A DNA stretch of 64,000 nt from Macrobrachium rosenbergii. Taxonomy: Eukaryota; Arthropoda; Malacostraca; Decapoda; Palaemonidae. A program made the position numbers and the translations under genes. Where the stretch lies: the NCBI RefSeq assembly GCF_040412425.1, contig NC_089742.1, forward strand, positions 74,762,125-74,826,124, written 5' to 3'. Of this stretch, positions 45,781-56,586 are shown piece after piece (the stretch's first letter is position 1; each line of letters starts with the position of its first letter). Under the pieces are notes generated by a model. It worked only from the letters and a program-made list of their open reading frames with translations. It was not told where the DNA came from and ran no database searches.

Positions 45781-45830
45781 CTGGGCAGGTGGTTGGTAAC
45801 AGTGGGAAGCCCACAGTACCAACCGCCCAG
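45781..45830 (+). repeat. Hairpin in DIRS C leader
   Basis: CTGGGC.GGTTGGTA..GTGGG pairs with CCCAC.GTACCAACCGCCCAG over about 21 bp with small bulges, 160 bp before the gag start. Confidence 0.75.
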
Positions 45831-45990
45831 CTTCACACATTCACTTTACTTTCCGGCCTCGTCTGAAGCGGACGTGTTTCCTGACTCTCTGCTTGGACTT
45901 TCCTGGATGCTAAAGCTTCAACCTTTTCACGGCGTGTTTGTTCCTGTTTTCATTTTGGCTTGTTCCTCTGTATATCTGTGCGTTTGTAAT

Positions 45991-48900
45991 ATGGATGATA
46001 CTTTGCAAACCCATGACTTGGATAAGCCTGTGCGCCGGATTTGCCCTGGCAAGGACAAGAAATGTGGCACCTTCTGTTGTAGTGAGGAATCTGACCCCCA
46101 CTCCCTTTGCTTAAAATGTCATAAAGGGACCAAGGATCACCCCCCTGATTGTACTGTTGATGACCCCTGTGATGAGTGTAGGCTTTGGTCCCCCGAGCAG
46201 TGGGATAGGTACTCTCAGAGGCCCAGATACAAATGGAAGGAATCTAGGGTGTTGGAGGGGCTGTCTTCGGCTCCTTCGACTCCGATAGTTGTTAATCCTT
46301 CTCAGTCGTATCTGAGTCCCGATGGCCTTCCCTTACTGCCCCTGACAGAATCTGTCTCCCTGTCCCCTGTGTCTGCATCTGTGGTCACAGAGGAGGCGAG
46401 ATCAGTCAACCTAGCCTACACTCCTCTCGGTTCTTCCCCTCACCCAGAGTCCCTGATCCCTGGGTTGGGGGGGGCATGCCCGCCTTTGTCTTCCTCAGGT
46501 TTGGTTTCTGTGCCGGGTTTGAGTCGGCGTAGGAGTCGCTCAGGATGGTTGGCAACCCTGATCTGCCTTCACTCCACGAGCATATCAGCTCTGCTGCGCA
46601 GGCGGGAGTACTGTTCCCTCCCCCCACTACTCACACGGTGGATGCTCTCACGACCACCACCATCACCGCTGTGCTGCCAAGGAGCGTGGTAACTTTAGTG
46701 GGAACTCATGCATATGGTGCGCTTCCTACCCCTGCCATCTCAGTGTCAACACTGGCTGGTCAGGTCTGTTCGGTCACTCCGCCACCTCCCAGCTACGCTC
46801 TCACGCCTCCTGCCTCGCTTCCACCATTACCCGTGCCGACTCCGGACCGCCCAACGTTCCCTGTGTCTCCTATTGTTCCTACCAAGAGACGCCATCAGCA
46901 CGAATCACCTCAGCCAGTTGCTCCTGCTGCTGTCCCTGCCCCAGTTCCTGTCGACCCCTGGTCTGTCTTTGGTAAACTGGGGGATGCGGTCTTGTCTCTG
47001 CTTGATAAGAAGAAGAAAGAAGTGAGCTCGTCAACCATCCCCATCTTCGTCTTCCTCTTCGCCATCATCGTCATCATCCTCGTCTTCGTCTACCTCTTCC
47101 CCTCCCTCTTCTAAGTCCAATTGGGCTAGGAAGGGAAGGGCAGTCCCTTCCCCCCTCTAAGAAGACTCGCTCTTCTAAGGGGGCACAGTCCTCCCCTCAG
47201 GGAAGGACTGCTGGTTCTCTTGCTGTGAAGGGCACCTCGGTACCCTCCTCAGACGGTTCGGGGGCTTCGTCCTCCCAGACTGGTTCCGTTTCGGCGTCTC
47301 CCAAGCGAGCGTCGCCGAAGGCACGGTATCCTACGGGAGACCGCACAGTCTCGACACCGGTTGCGAGTTCAAGCACAGAACGGGAGAAGGGGGAGAGCCT
47401 TCGGGCTTCTCCTCCACCCAACCAGTTGCCCTTGCCCAAATCAGACAAAGGTTCGGTGGGGAGGGTGCCCAAGGACGTCTCCCCCGAAGACGTCGGGAAG
47501 AACCATAAAGGGGTCCCCGCAGCCTTCTTTGTCTGTTTCAACGTCGAAGAAGGCCAGAACACACCTGGACGATGGGGACAGCAGCCTCCAATCGGCAGTC
47601 TGGCTCCTGCCTTGGTCTCCTCTGCATGCTCCAGTGTAGAGGCCCGTCCAGCGTCGGAGCGTGGATCGGCTGTGAGGAGACCGTCCCCTGATTGTCGTGA
47701 CGGTCGCCTCCACTGGGTATACCAGCGGACGCAACGGTAGTGTTCACTCTGTCTCTCCCACCCCATCAACTTCCTCAGGATTCTCCGGGAGGAAACAGGG
47801 GGTCGGTAGGATTGCTGGGGCTGAGGCCCTTGGGCAATCAACTTCAGGCGCGTCTGGCCCTCCCTCGCTCCAAGCGAGCGAGAGGTCGTACGCTTCTGTC
47901 GTATGGAGCAGAGAGACAGGGTCTGTCTCGGGCTCTCCTATGGGTGGGGCCTTTCCAGATGACCGTCTCTTGGAGGGTCCTCTTCCAAGAGATCCGGACA
48001 CTCCGGAAATGCAGGGGGCTTTTGTAGAGGTCGTTGCGCTGATCCGTCAGCACAACAGTCTGGAGGAACCACTTCCAGCTCCTTTGGAAGAATGGTCGTC
48101 CAGGCTGGAGGAGTTATACGTTTCAAAGAGGGAGCCCAAACCCTCTCTTGGTCTACCGTGGTCTCCCTTGGCAGACAGTGTCCTCAAGCAGGTGAATGAC
48201 TTGGTCTCCGGGCCGTTGTCTTCGCTTCACTCTACTCATTCCACCAAGCTGTTACCTCCCCCTCTCCTGAGGCAGAAGAAGTACTATGTTCCATCCGGAA
48301 GGAGCACTGAAGCAGGTCATGGAGCCAGGACTGACTCGTTTAGCGCCTGGTGCCACTTCGGCTCAGCTGACGGGAGCAGGCGCTTCTCCCACAAGATGAG
48401 CTGAACGCTTTGGAGGGTACGGCTCTGTCTGCCCTCCAAGCGATCTCTTGGTTCGACAACTGGGCCTTCGCGTTGTCGAGAATTGCGTCTTCGTCTGGTG
48501 CTCAGAGCGAAGACCCGACCTTCAAGAGTCTTTGCCAGTCTGGGGGTAAGGCTATCTCCTTTATAACCCACCAGACGCCAACCTCTGGGCGAACCTGGTA
48601 CTGAAGAGAAGGGATGTGGTGTTATCCTGGATCTTCAGATCAGTGGGTGCCGAAGCTGCAGTTTCTCTGCGCAATGGACCCATTCTGGACTCCACTTCCC
48701 CCTTCCCCACGTGTGTGTGTGTGTGTGTGTGTGTGTGGATGCTGCGGTGGACAAGAGAAAGGCTGATGAATGTCACTGCGACCGTCTTGTCCACCAGACA
48801 GCGTCGAAAGGTGTTACGCAGCCCTCTCATCCTGCGGCCCGGTCGGTGAACCAGGCTAGCACCCATCCCCGAAGAAGTCTGGTGCTTTGACGGGCGCTCG

Positions 48901-49303
48901 GGGTAAAGTCCAGTCCTCTGCTTCTTCGCCTCCGTGGAAGGAACCCCAAGGTCCCTTTCGTCAACCTGTCCCCCCCAAGAGGAAAGGTAAGGAAAAGAAG
49001 AAGAGGGGAGGGGCTCACCAGGGACGGCGAGCCCCCTCAGATGCTGCCGTCAGTGGGGGGTGCCTATCAAGCCATTGGGCAACGTGGCAGCGATAAGGAG
49101 CGGAGACCTGTGTAGTGGATGTCCTCTGGGAGGGATTTTCTCTACCCTTCGAGTCGCCGCCTCCCCTCACCGACACTCCGGTCCAGTTCCCATCTTATCT
49201 CCAAGACCCCCTGAAGAAACAGGCCCTTCTTCAGGAGGTTGAAACTATGTTGAGCAAGGGGGCCATCGAAGTCGTCGAGGATCGGTCCCCGAGCTTCTAC
49301 TAG
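45991..49303 (+). pseudogene. DIRS C gag and RT start
   Basis: ATG at 45991 (MDDTLQTHDLDKPVRRICPG), then a Cys/His-rich region: CGTFCCSEESDPHSLCLKCH, CTVDDPCDECRLWSPEQWDR. The frame is open to about 46540, shifts, and continues in Pro/Ser/Thr-rich sequence (LPPLPVPTPDRPTFPVSPIV; VDPWSVFGKLGDAVLSLLDK), a poly-Ser tract (about 47030-47110), a basic Ser-rich region (ASPKRASPKARYPTG), another shift, then VASERSYASVVW-like and EEWSSRLEELYVSKREPKPS, and a conserved block ISWFDNWAFALSRIASSSGA (48430-48490). A (GT)13 run at 48711 lies inside gag sequence. RT begins near 49100. At least five frame changes. Confidence 0.7.
48711..48737. repeat. (GT)n microsatellite
   Basis: About 13 GT units inside the DIRS C gag pseudogene. 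Confidence 0.95.
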
Positions 49304-49310
49304 TAGCTCT

Positions 49311-51399
49311 TAGAATGATAATCCTTAAAGGGTAGTATGTTGTAAACTTTAACCATATGTTGAGTCATAATAAAGCCAATGACCCTGTCATCCACTGCAC
49401 CTTAAAAAATGTAAGGTTACATACGTAATGGGGGGGGTAGTAACCACAATAAACCTGATGGCCTAGGTCACATTAACCTAGTCCAAAGAAGGCAAACCTC
49501 ATTGCAGGAGGAGTTCGGGGGTGTATTAGGCTGTATTATTTTCAGCCGTGAACCTGTTAGGCCTTCACAACTTTAGGCCATAAGAAGTTTAGGCCGTAAG
49601 ACAAGGCAGAAGCTCCTTGGGACACTGTGTTTAGTACTAGCCCCTTGGGATCAGTATTATATATATATATATATACACCCATTTCGGTTGTTTGCCAGTT
49701 TGGATGTTACGGCCTAAATGACTTACAGGAGGGATACGGCACTTATGGTAATATATGTTATTGAAGATTAGGTTAAAATGCATCCCTGAATTTCACTGGT
49801 ATAATTTAAGGCATCCTAGGTCAGGCAGGCCACGGCAACCAAGCTTAGCTTAGACTGGGGCGCATCCTTGTATTGCACTTCAGTTACTGTCAGACACTGA
49901 AGGGGAAGCTATGAATTAACTATGTCTCCTACAAAAATGAATGTCTAATTCATCAAAAATCACAGGTAAAATTAGATTTCATTGCTGAACTTGAATTAGC
50001 CTACTGGCAATATGTAAAATTTTACTGCGAACTGTAACAGCAAATATAAACAGCTAACAAAATATTACCCAAACCCAATCTACACTCATGTGAGGTATCT
50101 GGTAAAAGTGCAGAAGAGCTGCACGCAATACTTCAGAGTATCATGTTTCATATTTCAACAGATGCATCCTAACCTAACAAGTCCTTGGTTGCCATGTCCT
50201 GACCTGGCCCCTTAACTTAACATGAGATCATGTACTGCAGAACAACTTGTTGCAACTACTCTACACCATCTCCCTGGAATGCAGGATTCACCCTCCATGG
50301 TCCCTCCTTAATTATCACCACTGCCATGCATTAGTATATGATTGGCATAAAATATGAAAACAGGTTAGTTATTTATAAATATGGGATTTTAATACTTTTC
50401 AATATTGGAGTATTGGTAGGCCTTTACACCCACTTTTCTACCAAATATTGTTCAGTCAAAGCATTTTATTAACAGGATATCTAAATGCAGAGCTTTTCTG
50501 CACAATTACCACAGTTTTTTGCTTTACTCTAAAGTCCTTTTAATATGCTACATATGAAAAGCATACCAAAATCGTTCGCAAATCTACAGTTACCTATATA
50601 TTTACCTTCTTTTGGTTATGTTTTCGCATTCATTCCCATGACACTCGTGGAAATGGTTGAGATATTAAATTACAATTTACCCTAAACTTTAATGAAAAAA
50701 AATATTAGCCTACAGCGCAAAAAAAATATTAACCTAGCCTACAGCCCGAACCTGTTGGGTGGGATGAGAATGGCCTAAGCTGTGTGTGTGTGTCTGGTAA
50801 TCAGTTAGCCCTAAGTCCTACCACATTACTAGCCCTGGCCCTCCATTAGATACCTAAACTGTTAAGTTTGAGACAATTCTAGAAAGCAACAATTACTAAA
50901 ATTATAGGCTTGTGCAAATCATAACATAGGCCTTGCTAACATTATTACCAATTTTTATAACAATCTCTACATGCCATACCGGCAGGCAACTTGCCCTGGG
51001 TATCAGGTTGCCGTTCCTCCTTGCCAGGTGGTTTGAGGACGGTACAAACTGACTAGGCCTACTATCATCAAAAATACTATCATGTTGCCACTGGCCTACA
51101 TACAGCATGAGGTGAAGAGTTCAAAACATATGGACTGAATGGCTGCAAAATGGTTAGTCTGAACAGCTGATAACCCTCAAAGAAACGGAATTCTACGACT
51201 AACTGGTTAGAGTATAGCACAGTCAAGTACATTTTGTTACCTGTACGTAAAAGTTTGGCTAATCAACCATCATTCGTACCTTGTCAGGTGTTCATGGTAG
51301 AGTCATCGATGTCCAACGAGCTGAGCATCTTGTGGTACTTTCCAGCGACTCAATTATCTGTTAGGGAGAGACTATAACTCATTCATTTTCAGAGGCACT
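49311..51399. other. Nothing recognised
   Basis: Unique-looking AT-rich DNA with a short (TA)n at about 49658-49673. I see no mobile element or exon. Confidence 0.4.
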
Positions 51400-51570
51400 G
51401 TTGCGGAACACAACGGGACAACGCAGACCGAGTCGACAACCCCTGTCATCCCGGGTACCGGTCCCGGTACCTCCGGGTTCTACGGACCGTACGCTTTCTT
51501 ATGAATGCACAATGAGCATTGTGTGTGACGTCATCATTGACGCATAACTGTCACCTGTCCAGTCCAGTAT
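51400..51570. promoter_or_regulatory. Candidate promoter with perfect CRE
   Basis: A GC- and CpG-richer block (CCCGGGTACCGGTCCCGG, TACGGACCGTACG) in AT-rich surroundings, with a full CRE palindrome TGACGTCA at 51526-51533 and a second half-site 12 bp on. On the minus strand, 51339-51289 has an AAG|GTACGA donor-like end preceded by a 14-codon open frame closed by TGA, as a 5' UTR exon might look. No gene is attached to it in this window. Confidence 0.25.
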
Positions 51571-52233
51571 CCCGCTGCGGCAAGTTTCTCTTTAAAGTTG
51601 ATTTTCATCATTTTCTACTGCCGATTCTTTTGTGGAAAGTTTAAATCCAGTGCTGTGGCGGCTATTATTTTTATAGCAATTCAGTTGGGTTCGTTTTGCA
51701 TTTTTTTGTCATTACTGTTGGCATTGTTACTCTTTACGGCTCAGAGAACCCAAACTTCCAGCATGAACATTTTAGATTTTATATATTAGAGGGGGCTGCA
51801 ATACTCTCGCTTAGGGAACATTCAGCTTACATGATTTCTTCTTGTCTTGGAAGAAGGTCCTCCGGTCTTTGAAAGTAAAATTGTCATTTTGATAGTGAAA
51901 AAAAGGACACAGCTGTGTCGAATTGTACCTTCAGTGATCACGTAACGTATCAATTTGTAAAATAACAGTACGTTAGATTATTGTCACGGGCTCTTCTGTT
52001 TGGAATACTTGTGATCCCTTCTGTTTGGAATACTTGTGATCCATATTACTGTGGATTTATCGTTAAAAAGAACGAATTCCTGTCATCAGATTTCTGCGAT
52101 CTATTATGCTTAGGTAGGGTACAATAATCACAAAATATTTAACACATCATTTGATAAGAGTTGCGTTTGGAAAGTTTGCCCTCTAAATCTAACGGTTGTT
52201 ATGTGGGCCGTTTGCGAATTCTTTCACGATTAA
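51571..52233. other. Nothing recognised
   Basis: AT-rich. Includes a 24-bp direct repeat (CTTCTGTTTGGAATACTTGT, about 51994-52043). A 63-residue hydrophobic frame at 51598 has no supporting signature. Confidence 0.4.
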
Positions 52234-52351
<118 letters not shown>

Positions 52352-52513
52352 ATGCAGCATGAAGGAACGCGTACTTGAGAATATCACAAAATCCACGGGA
52401 GAAGGTGAGTGAAAACCGGGACTTTAACAAGTACCTTCGTAGTTTATTCAGCATTTTCAAGTTCACACTGAATACAAAGAAATTGACAGAGCTTTATATA
52501 CGAAAACAGTGGG

Positions 52514-52818
52514 TGTAAAGTCCCCGCTCAACGCGTTCTCTATAGAGAGCATCCCGTTTTCTGCGGTGCCTTCACGTCGACCTGGGGTCGATCAGAATTT
52601 TGTTTATCACCATAATTGTAAAGGATAGAAATACTGTAAATGGAAACGGCTCATCCGAAACGGCGACCCCATATAAAAATGGGAACAAACTGGGAAGAAG
52701 AAGACGACCATAATTGTAAATTGTATATTTATTGTCTTTCTAAACAATCATGCTTTATGTACAAGTAACGAATTACTTATATTATGTGTCAGACATTATT
52801 GATCACTATGTTTTCTGC
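52514..52818 (+). repeat. Gypsy LTR, partial, inverted relative to its element
   Basis: Starts TGTAAAGTCCCCGCTCAACG. Matches the LTR at 56339-55955 (reverse) up to ATCACTATGTTTTCTG at 52818, where pol sequence begins. It contains an 84-bp insertion at 52623-52706. Confidence 0.88.
52609..52720. mobile_element. 84-bp insertion with 14-bp target duplication
   Basis: ACCATAATTGTAAA at 52609-52622 and again at 52707-52720 brackets an 84-bp insert ending CCCCATATAAAAATGGGAAC, GGGAAGAAGAAGACG. The sister LTR has a single copy of the duplicated word (56243-56230), giving the empty site. The insert looks like the 3' end of a LINE or SINE. Confidence 0.93.
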
Positions 52819-52822
52819 CTTG

Positions 52823-54500
52823 CCCAGGCCGTCTCGTCTTTCTGTATGCCGTGCCAGTCGAACTTCTTTGTCAGCAACCTGGCTGTTGTCCTTCCGGAGG
52901 GGTGTGATATGCCGTGGATGACGTCAAAGACCAGCCGACGTCTGGAGGCGGGCACCAGGGGGTGGGGGCGTCTGGTACTGACATTGCTCAGTAATGTTGA
53001 TCCTCCTGAGCTGAAGGGCACGTCCTTCCACTTCAGCGACGTGACGGCTGTACGGTAAGCTGGGGTCTTAGGGTCAGCAGCCTGTTCGCGGGCGAGGTCA
53101 TCGTAGTCGATCCCAAGCTGTACTGAGTTGATCTCGATCCTCGAGAGGGCGTTAGCTACCGGGTTCTTCCTGCCGGGGAGGTATTTGATGGTGCAGGTAA
53201 ACTCCGCGAGGTGCCGCTGCTGCCTAGAGGACCATGCGTCCCCCAGCTTCGTGAAGGCGTGGGCCAGCGGCTGGTGGTCGGTCCAAATTGTGAAGGGCGT
53301 CCCCTCCAGGAGGAACCTTAAGTGCCATACTGCCTGGTATGCTGCAAAGAGTTCCTGGTAGAAGGTGCTGTAGCGGGACTCGGTGGGGTTTAGCCTCCTA
53401 CCGAAGAAGGCGATGGGCTGAGGGGTTCCCCTGATGACTTTGCTCCAGGACACCTCCGCAGGCGAAGTTGCTGGCGTCCGTCGTCAGCTGGAGGGGAGCA
53501 TTGGGGTCCTGGTGGGCCAGAGATGTTGCTTTGGTGAGGGCGGCCTTCGCCAGGAGGAAAGCCTTCTGCTGGTCGGGGCCCCACACTAAGGTCTTTGGAC
53601 GTCCCTTGAGGACCTCCTTCAATGGGGCCATGGTGTGAGCAATCCCCGGGATGAATCTCCTGTAGTAGCTGACCATCCCGAGGAATTCTTGTACAGCCCT
53701 GATGGAGGTAGGGGTGGGGAACTTCTCAATGGCTTCGACCTTCGACAACATTGGGCGGACGCCCTCTGGGGATATCTCGTGGCCCAGGAACTCCACCTTC
53801 TCGACGCCGAAGGTGCACTTTCCTGCAGGCGCTGCAGGACCTTCCGGATGTGTCGCAGGTGTACCTCCCAGGATCTGGAAAAAATTAGGATATCGTCGAC
53901 GTAGCAGACACAGAAGTCCAGGTCCCCCAGGATGCTGTCCGTCAACCTCTGGAAGGTCGCGCCCGCGTTCCTCAGGCTGAAGGTGGAGAAGGCAAAGATG
54001 TAGGACCTGAAGGGTGTGACGATGGCAGTTTTGGGGATGTCCTCCAGCACTACCAGTACCTGAAAATAAGACTTTAACAGATCATTTTGGAGAATATTTT
54101 GGCCCCGTGGAAAGAGGCCGTCAGGTCCTGCATGTTCAGCAGGGGGTAGTGGTCAGGCTCTGTTGCAAGGTTCAGCCGCCTGTAGTTGCCGCAGGGCCTC
54201 CAGGTGCCATCCGCTTTCTGCACCATGTGAAGAGGGGAGGCCCACGGGCTGGGAGCCTTTCTGCATATACCCATTCTTTCCATTTCGGCAAAGGCCTTTT
54301 TGGCCTCCTGAAGGCGCTGCGGGGGAAGCCGTCAGAACTTTGCGTGTGTCAGGGGGCCATTCGTCTTGATGTAGTGGTATATCCCATGTTTGGCAGGCGT
54401 CCTGGGCATCTGGCGGAGCTCGGGTTTGAAGACCTCCGGGTACTCCTTCAGGAAGGAACCGTACTGGTGGGGAGCGATGGAGCAGATGGCAGGCTCCCTA
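52823..54500 (-). pseudogene. Gypsy RT, RNase H and integrase start
   Basis: Pre-RT: HQYGSFLKEYPEVFKPEL (about 54460). RT: MGICRKAPSPWASPLHMVQK, ADGTWRPCGNYRRLNLATEP (54283-54120), a frameshift at about 54075, DIPKTAIVTPFRSYIF, LRNAGATFQRL and CVCYVDDILIFSRS (catalytic YVDD at 53903-53892), another frameshift, then MEFLGHEISPEGVRPMLSKV (53796). RNase H: QLTTDASNFACGGVLEQ, a frameshift near 53450, RRLNPTESRYSTFYQELFAA, FTIWTDHQPLAHAFTKLG and YLPGRKNPVANALSRIEI. It ends in the integrase zinc-domain region (HGISHPSGRTTARLLTKKF; TAWARQ), just before its Cys pair, where the inverted LTR starts. Four frameshifts. Confidence 0.88.
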
Positions 54501-55766
54501 AGGCCCTGGCGACATGGGCAGGGACTGGCAGGACTCGGTGTCCAGCAGGCGCTTGCGGCCGACGTCGACTGCAAGTATGAAGTGGGTGAGGAAGTCCACC
54601 CCCAGGAGTGGAGTCCTGAAGTCTGTGATGATGAATTTCCAGCTGTACTTGCAGCCAAGGATGGAGATCAACTGGAGCTTGGTACCGTAGGAGAGGATGG
54701 GGGACACGTTTGCGGCAGTCAGGGAGGCAGTCGGGTCCGGCGGGCGTCTGCGGTCCTCTCCTGAAGGCGGGAACACTGAACACATGGCTCCAGTGTCGAC
54801 CAACATCATCCTGCTGGAGATTGCGTTGCGGACGTAGAACCCTAATGGTAAGGGGGCCCCTGGGTGTTTTTGCTGCTGCTGCCATGGTGGCCTGTGTGGT
54901 TGGCCGCTGCCTCCTCCATTTTTTGAAGGGAAGAAAGGGCAGGGGTCTTCGCACCTCCAGGCAGCTCTCCTGAACCTCTGGTGGGAATAACAAAGCCCCG
55001 GCCCCTCCCTCTTCTGCTGGTGGGATGGCCTTTTCTGCTCGATGGTGTTGACGGACTCTGTGGTGGGGTCCTCCAGCAGGAGGCAGTTGGCGGAGTGTGC
55101 AGGCGTCGTAGCCCGCTTGGCCGCCTTTGTGGAATACACCACCCTGATTAGGTCCTCGGCCGGCAGAGTATAAGCGTCAGTGATCTGCCCACGGACCTCC
55201 TGCAGTAGCTGCCGCAGGAAGATCTCCCTCAACAGGCTGATTTCTTTGAGCCTGCCACTACTGTCAGTCTCGGGGAGGAGGAAGAGGTCCTGGAGGGTGT
55301 GCCATGCTTCCAAGAGGTTTCCCTCCTGCTGGGGGTTGAGGGCAAGGTCGAGGGCGCAGGCAGCTCTCTCGGAGACCAGCAGGGAGTAGGTCTCGATGAG
55401 AGTGGATTTTAGTTCTTGGAAGGTGGCGGGGCCCAACGTCGTCATCAACCAAGGGGCGATCTTCTTGTATATCTCCTCTGGGAGGGCGTTGATGGCGATG
55501 TCCGCCTTCAACACCTCGTCCGTTAGGCCTGCTACCCTGAACTGCCCCTCAACCCTGTAGAACCAGGACGCTGCGTTCTCCCTGGTAAATGGCGGCAGCT
55601 TTATGTTAAGGGTCGTCTTTGGTTGGTCCATCAGGGGGCTCATTGTGTGGGACGCAGGTACCAGTGTGGAGGTGCATGCGGGAGGGGATCGTGAGAGGGA
55701 GGTGTCTGCCTCCGAGAGGTTTGCGGTAATTTGTACTTGGTTGGGAATGTCTGCGTCCATACTCAT
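54498..55766 (-). CDS. Gypsy gag-protease, open frame of 422 codons
   Basis: The best-preserved mobile-element gene here. Start at 55766 or 55760 (MSMDADIPNQVQITANLSEA). The capsid region includes FYRVEGQFRVAGLTDEVLKA and INALPEEIYKKIAPWL. Around residue 260 a CX2HX9CX3C motif (CYSHQRFRRAAWRCEDPC) is the CHCC finger typical of CsRn1-type Gypsy gag. An aspartic protease follows: MLVDTGAMCSVFP (DTG active site, about residue 325) and PLLGVDFL (about residue 390). The frame ends at 54498, where RT continues in another frame, so either a programmed shift or a mutation separates gag-PR from pol. Protease would process the polyprotein. The lack of any stop over 1.27 kb suggests a fairly young copy. 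Confidence 0.85.
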   Translation of the reverse strand: MSMDADIPNQVQITANLSEADTSLSRSPPACTSTLVPASHTMSPLMDQPKTTLNIKLPPFTRENAASWFYRVEGQFRVAGLTDEVLKADIAINALPEEIYKKIAPWLMTTLGPATFQELKSTLIETYSLLVSERAACALDLALNPQQEGNLLEAWHTLQDLFLLPETDSSGRLKEISLLREIFLRQLLQEVRGQITDAYTLPAEDLIRVVYSTKAAKRATTPAHSANCLLLEDPTTESVNTIEQKRPSHQQKREGPGLCYSHQRFRRAAWRCEDPCPFFPSKNGGGSGQPHRPPWQQQQKHPGAPLPLGFYVRNAISSRMMLVDTGAMCSVFPPSGEDRRRPPDPTASLTAANVSPILSYGTKLQLISILGCKYSWKFIITDFRTPLLGVDFLTHFILAVDVGRKRLLDTESCQSLPMSPGP

Positions 55767-55954
55767 TTCGCTCTCTCACTTGAAGTGCTGTGTGGGTCTG
55801 CTAATGACGCTGGCGACCTGCTGACAAGGGTCGGTAAATGCCCGAACACTTTGTTAGATCGCCGTTAGGGGCATGGGTAAGGTTCATTGGTCCAAGACTT
55901 AGTCGCCATTTGGGTCTGTTAATGGCTTCCAGGAACCACTCCAGGGGTCACCAC

Positions 55955-56339
55955 TGTGAGAGATGTACGAAATAATGAGCAGGAAGACAAGTACTGCTAG
56001 TTTATTGATGAAGCGAGCTGCTTATAAAGTCGGGATGTGGACGTCTGCGTACTTCGCAGAGACCGCGGGTACAAAGATATACAGATGACCTGAGGTCAAA
56101 CTAATTCTTTACAAAAACAGGACAGGTTCATACAGAAAACATAGTGATCAATAATGTCTGATACATAACATAAATAATTCGTTGCTTGTACATAAAGCAT
56201 GATTGTTTAGAAAGACAATAAATATACAATTTACAATTATGGTGATAAATATATATTCTGGTTGACCCTAGGTCGATGTGAAGGCACCGCAGAAAACAGG
56301 ATGTTGTCTATAGAGAATGCGTTAAGCAGGGACTTTACA
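55955..56339 (-). repeat. Gypsy 5' LTR (minus)
   Basis: On the minus strand it starts TGTAAAGTCCCTGC (56339) and ends CTCTCACA (55955), followed by GTGGTGACCCC (primer site, 55953-55944). 385 bp. Confidence 0.9.
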
Positions 56340-56413
56340 CATTCCTTTCCCTTCTCGCGTCGTCGTATGCATCTCAAACAGTCTGATTTATGTTTAGGTA
56401 ACCAATACATGTA

Positions 56414-56575
56414 CATAAGCTACCGTGGTCTAAGCAATCACAGGCAGGGCAGCCGATCGAGACTACATTCTACCCCAAAGCCAAATCAAATTCCTTCAAA
56501 AGAAGGCATCGTGCTTACCCCATATAAATGGGAAAACAAGCACGGTAGTGACACTAAAGGAAGAAGAACCTCAAC
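56414..56575 (+). mobile_element. Short tRNA-like SINE
   Basis: Head AAGCTACCGTGGTCTAAGCA, a B-box-like CGATCGAGACTAC, and a 3' part ACCCCATATAAATGGGAAAA...GGAAGAAGAAC. The tail resembles the LINE end at 28820 and the insert at 52623. Lies between two Gypsy LTRs. No convincing target duplication seen. Confidence 0.5.
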
Positions 56576-56586
56576 TTTGTGTGGCT

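Larger units (their letters stand above)
45660..49310 (+). mobile_element. DIRS-type retroelement C, 5' part only
   Basis: Terminus-like TTTCTCCTAACATACAAACC (45671) leads into a hairpin-forming leader, gag from 45991, and the first residues of RT at 49100-49303 (FPSYLQDPLKKQALLQEVET, MLSKGAIEVVEDRSPSFY), where it ends at TAGTAG. The gag finger motif and the RT start show the DIRS class. Sequence and termini differ from elements A and B, so this is another subfamily, on the opposite strand. Confidence 0.72.
52514..56339 (-). mobile_element. Ty3/Gypsy element with one inverted LTR
   Basis: Minus-strand element: 5' LTR 56339-55955, primer site, gag-protease 55766-54498, RT and RNase H, and the first part of integrase down to about 52823. 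The left end should be a minus-orientation 3' LTR but is instead a plus-orientation partial LTR (52514-52818) that breaks off inside the LTR sequence. Most of integrase and the purine tract are missing. Family features (gag start MDADIP, CHCC finger, LTR start TGTAAAGTCC) are shared with the element at 57133-61909. Confidence 0.85.

Noticed and set aside
45589..45990. N-terminal extension of the DIRS C gag frame from 45589
   Set aside because: It reads through the terminus and hairpin leader; the gag start at 45991 is more likely.
47197..47841. 214-codon minus-strand frame
   Set aside because: Shadow of the GC-rich plus-strand DIRS C gag; no own motif.
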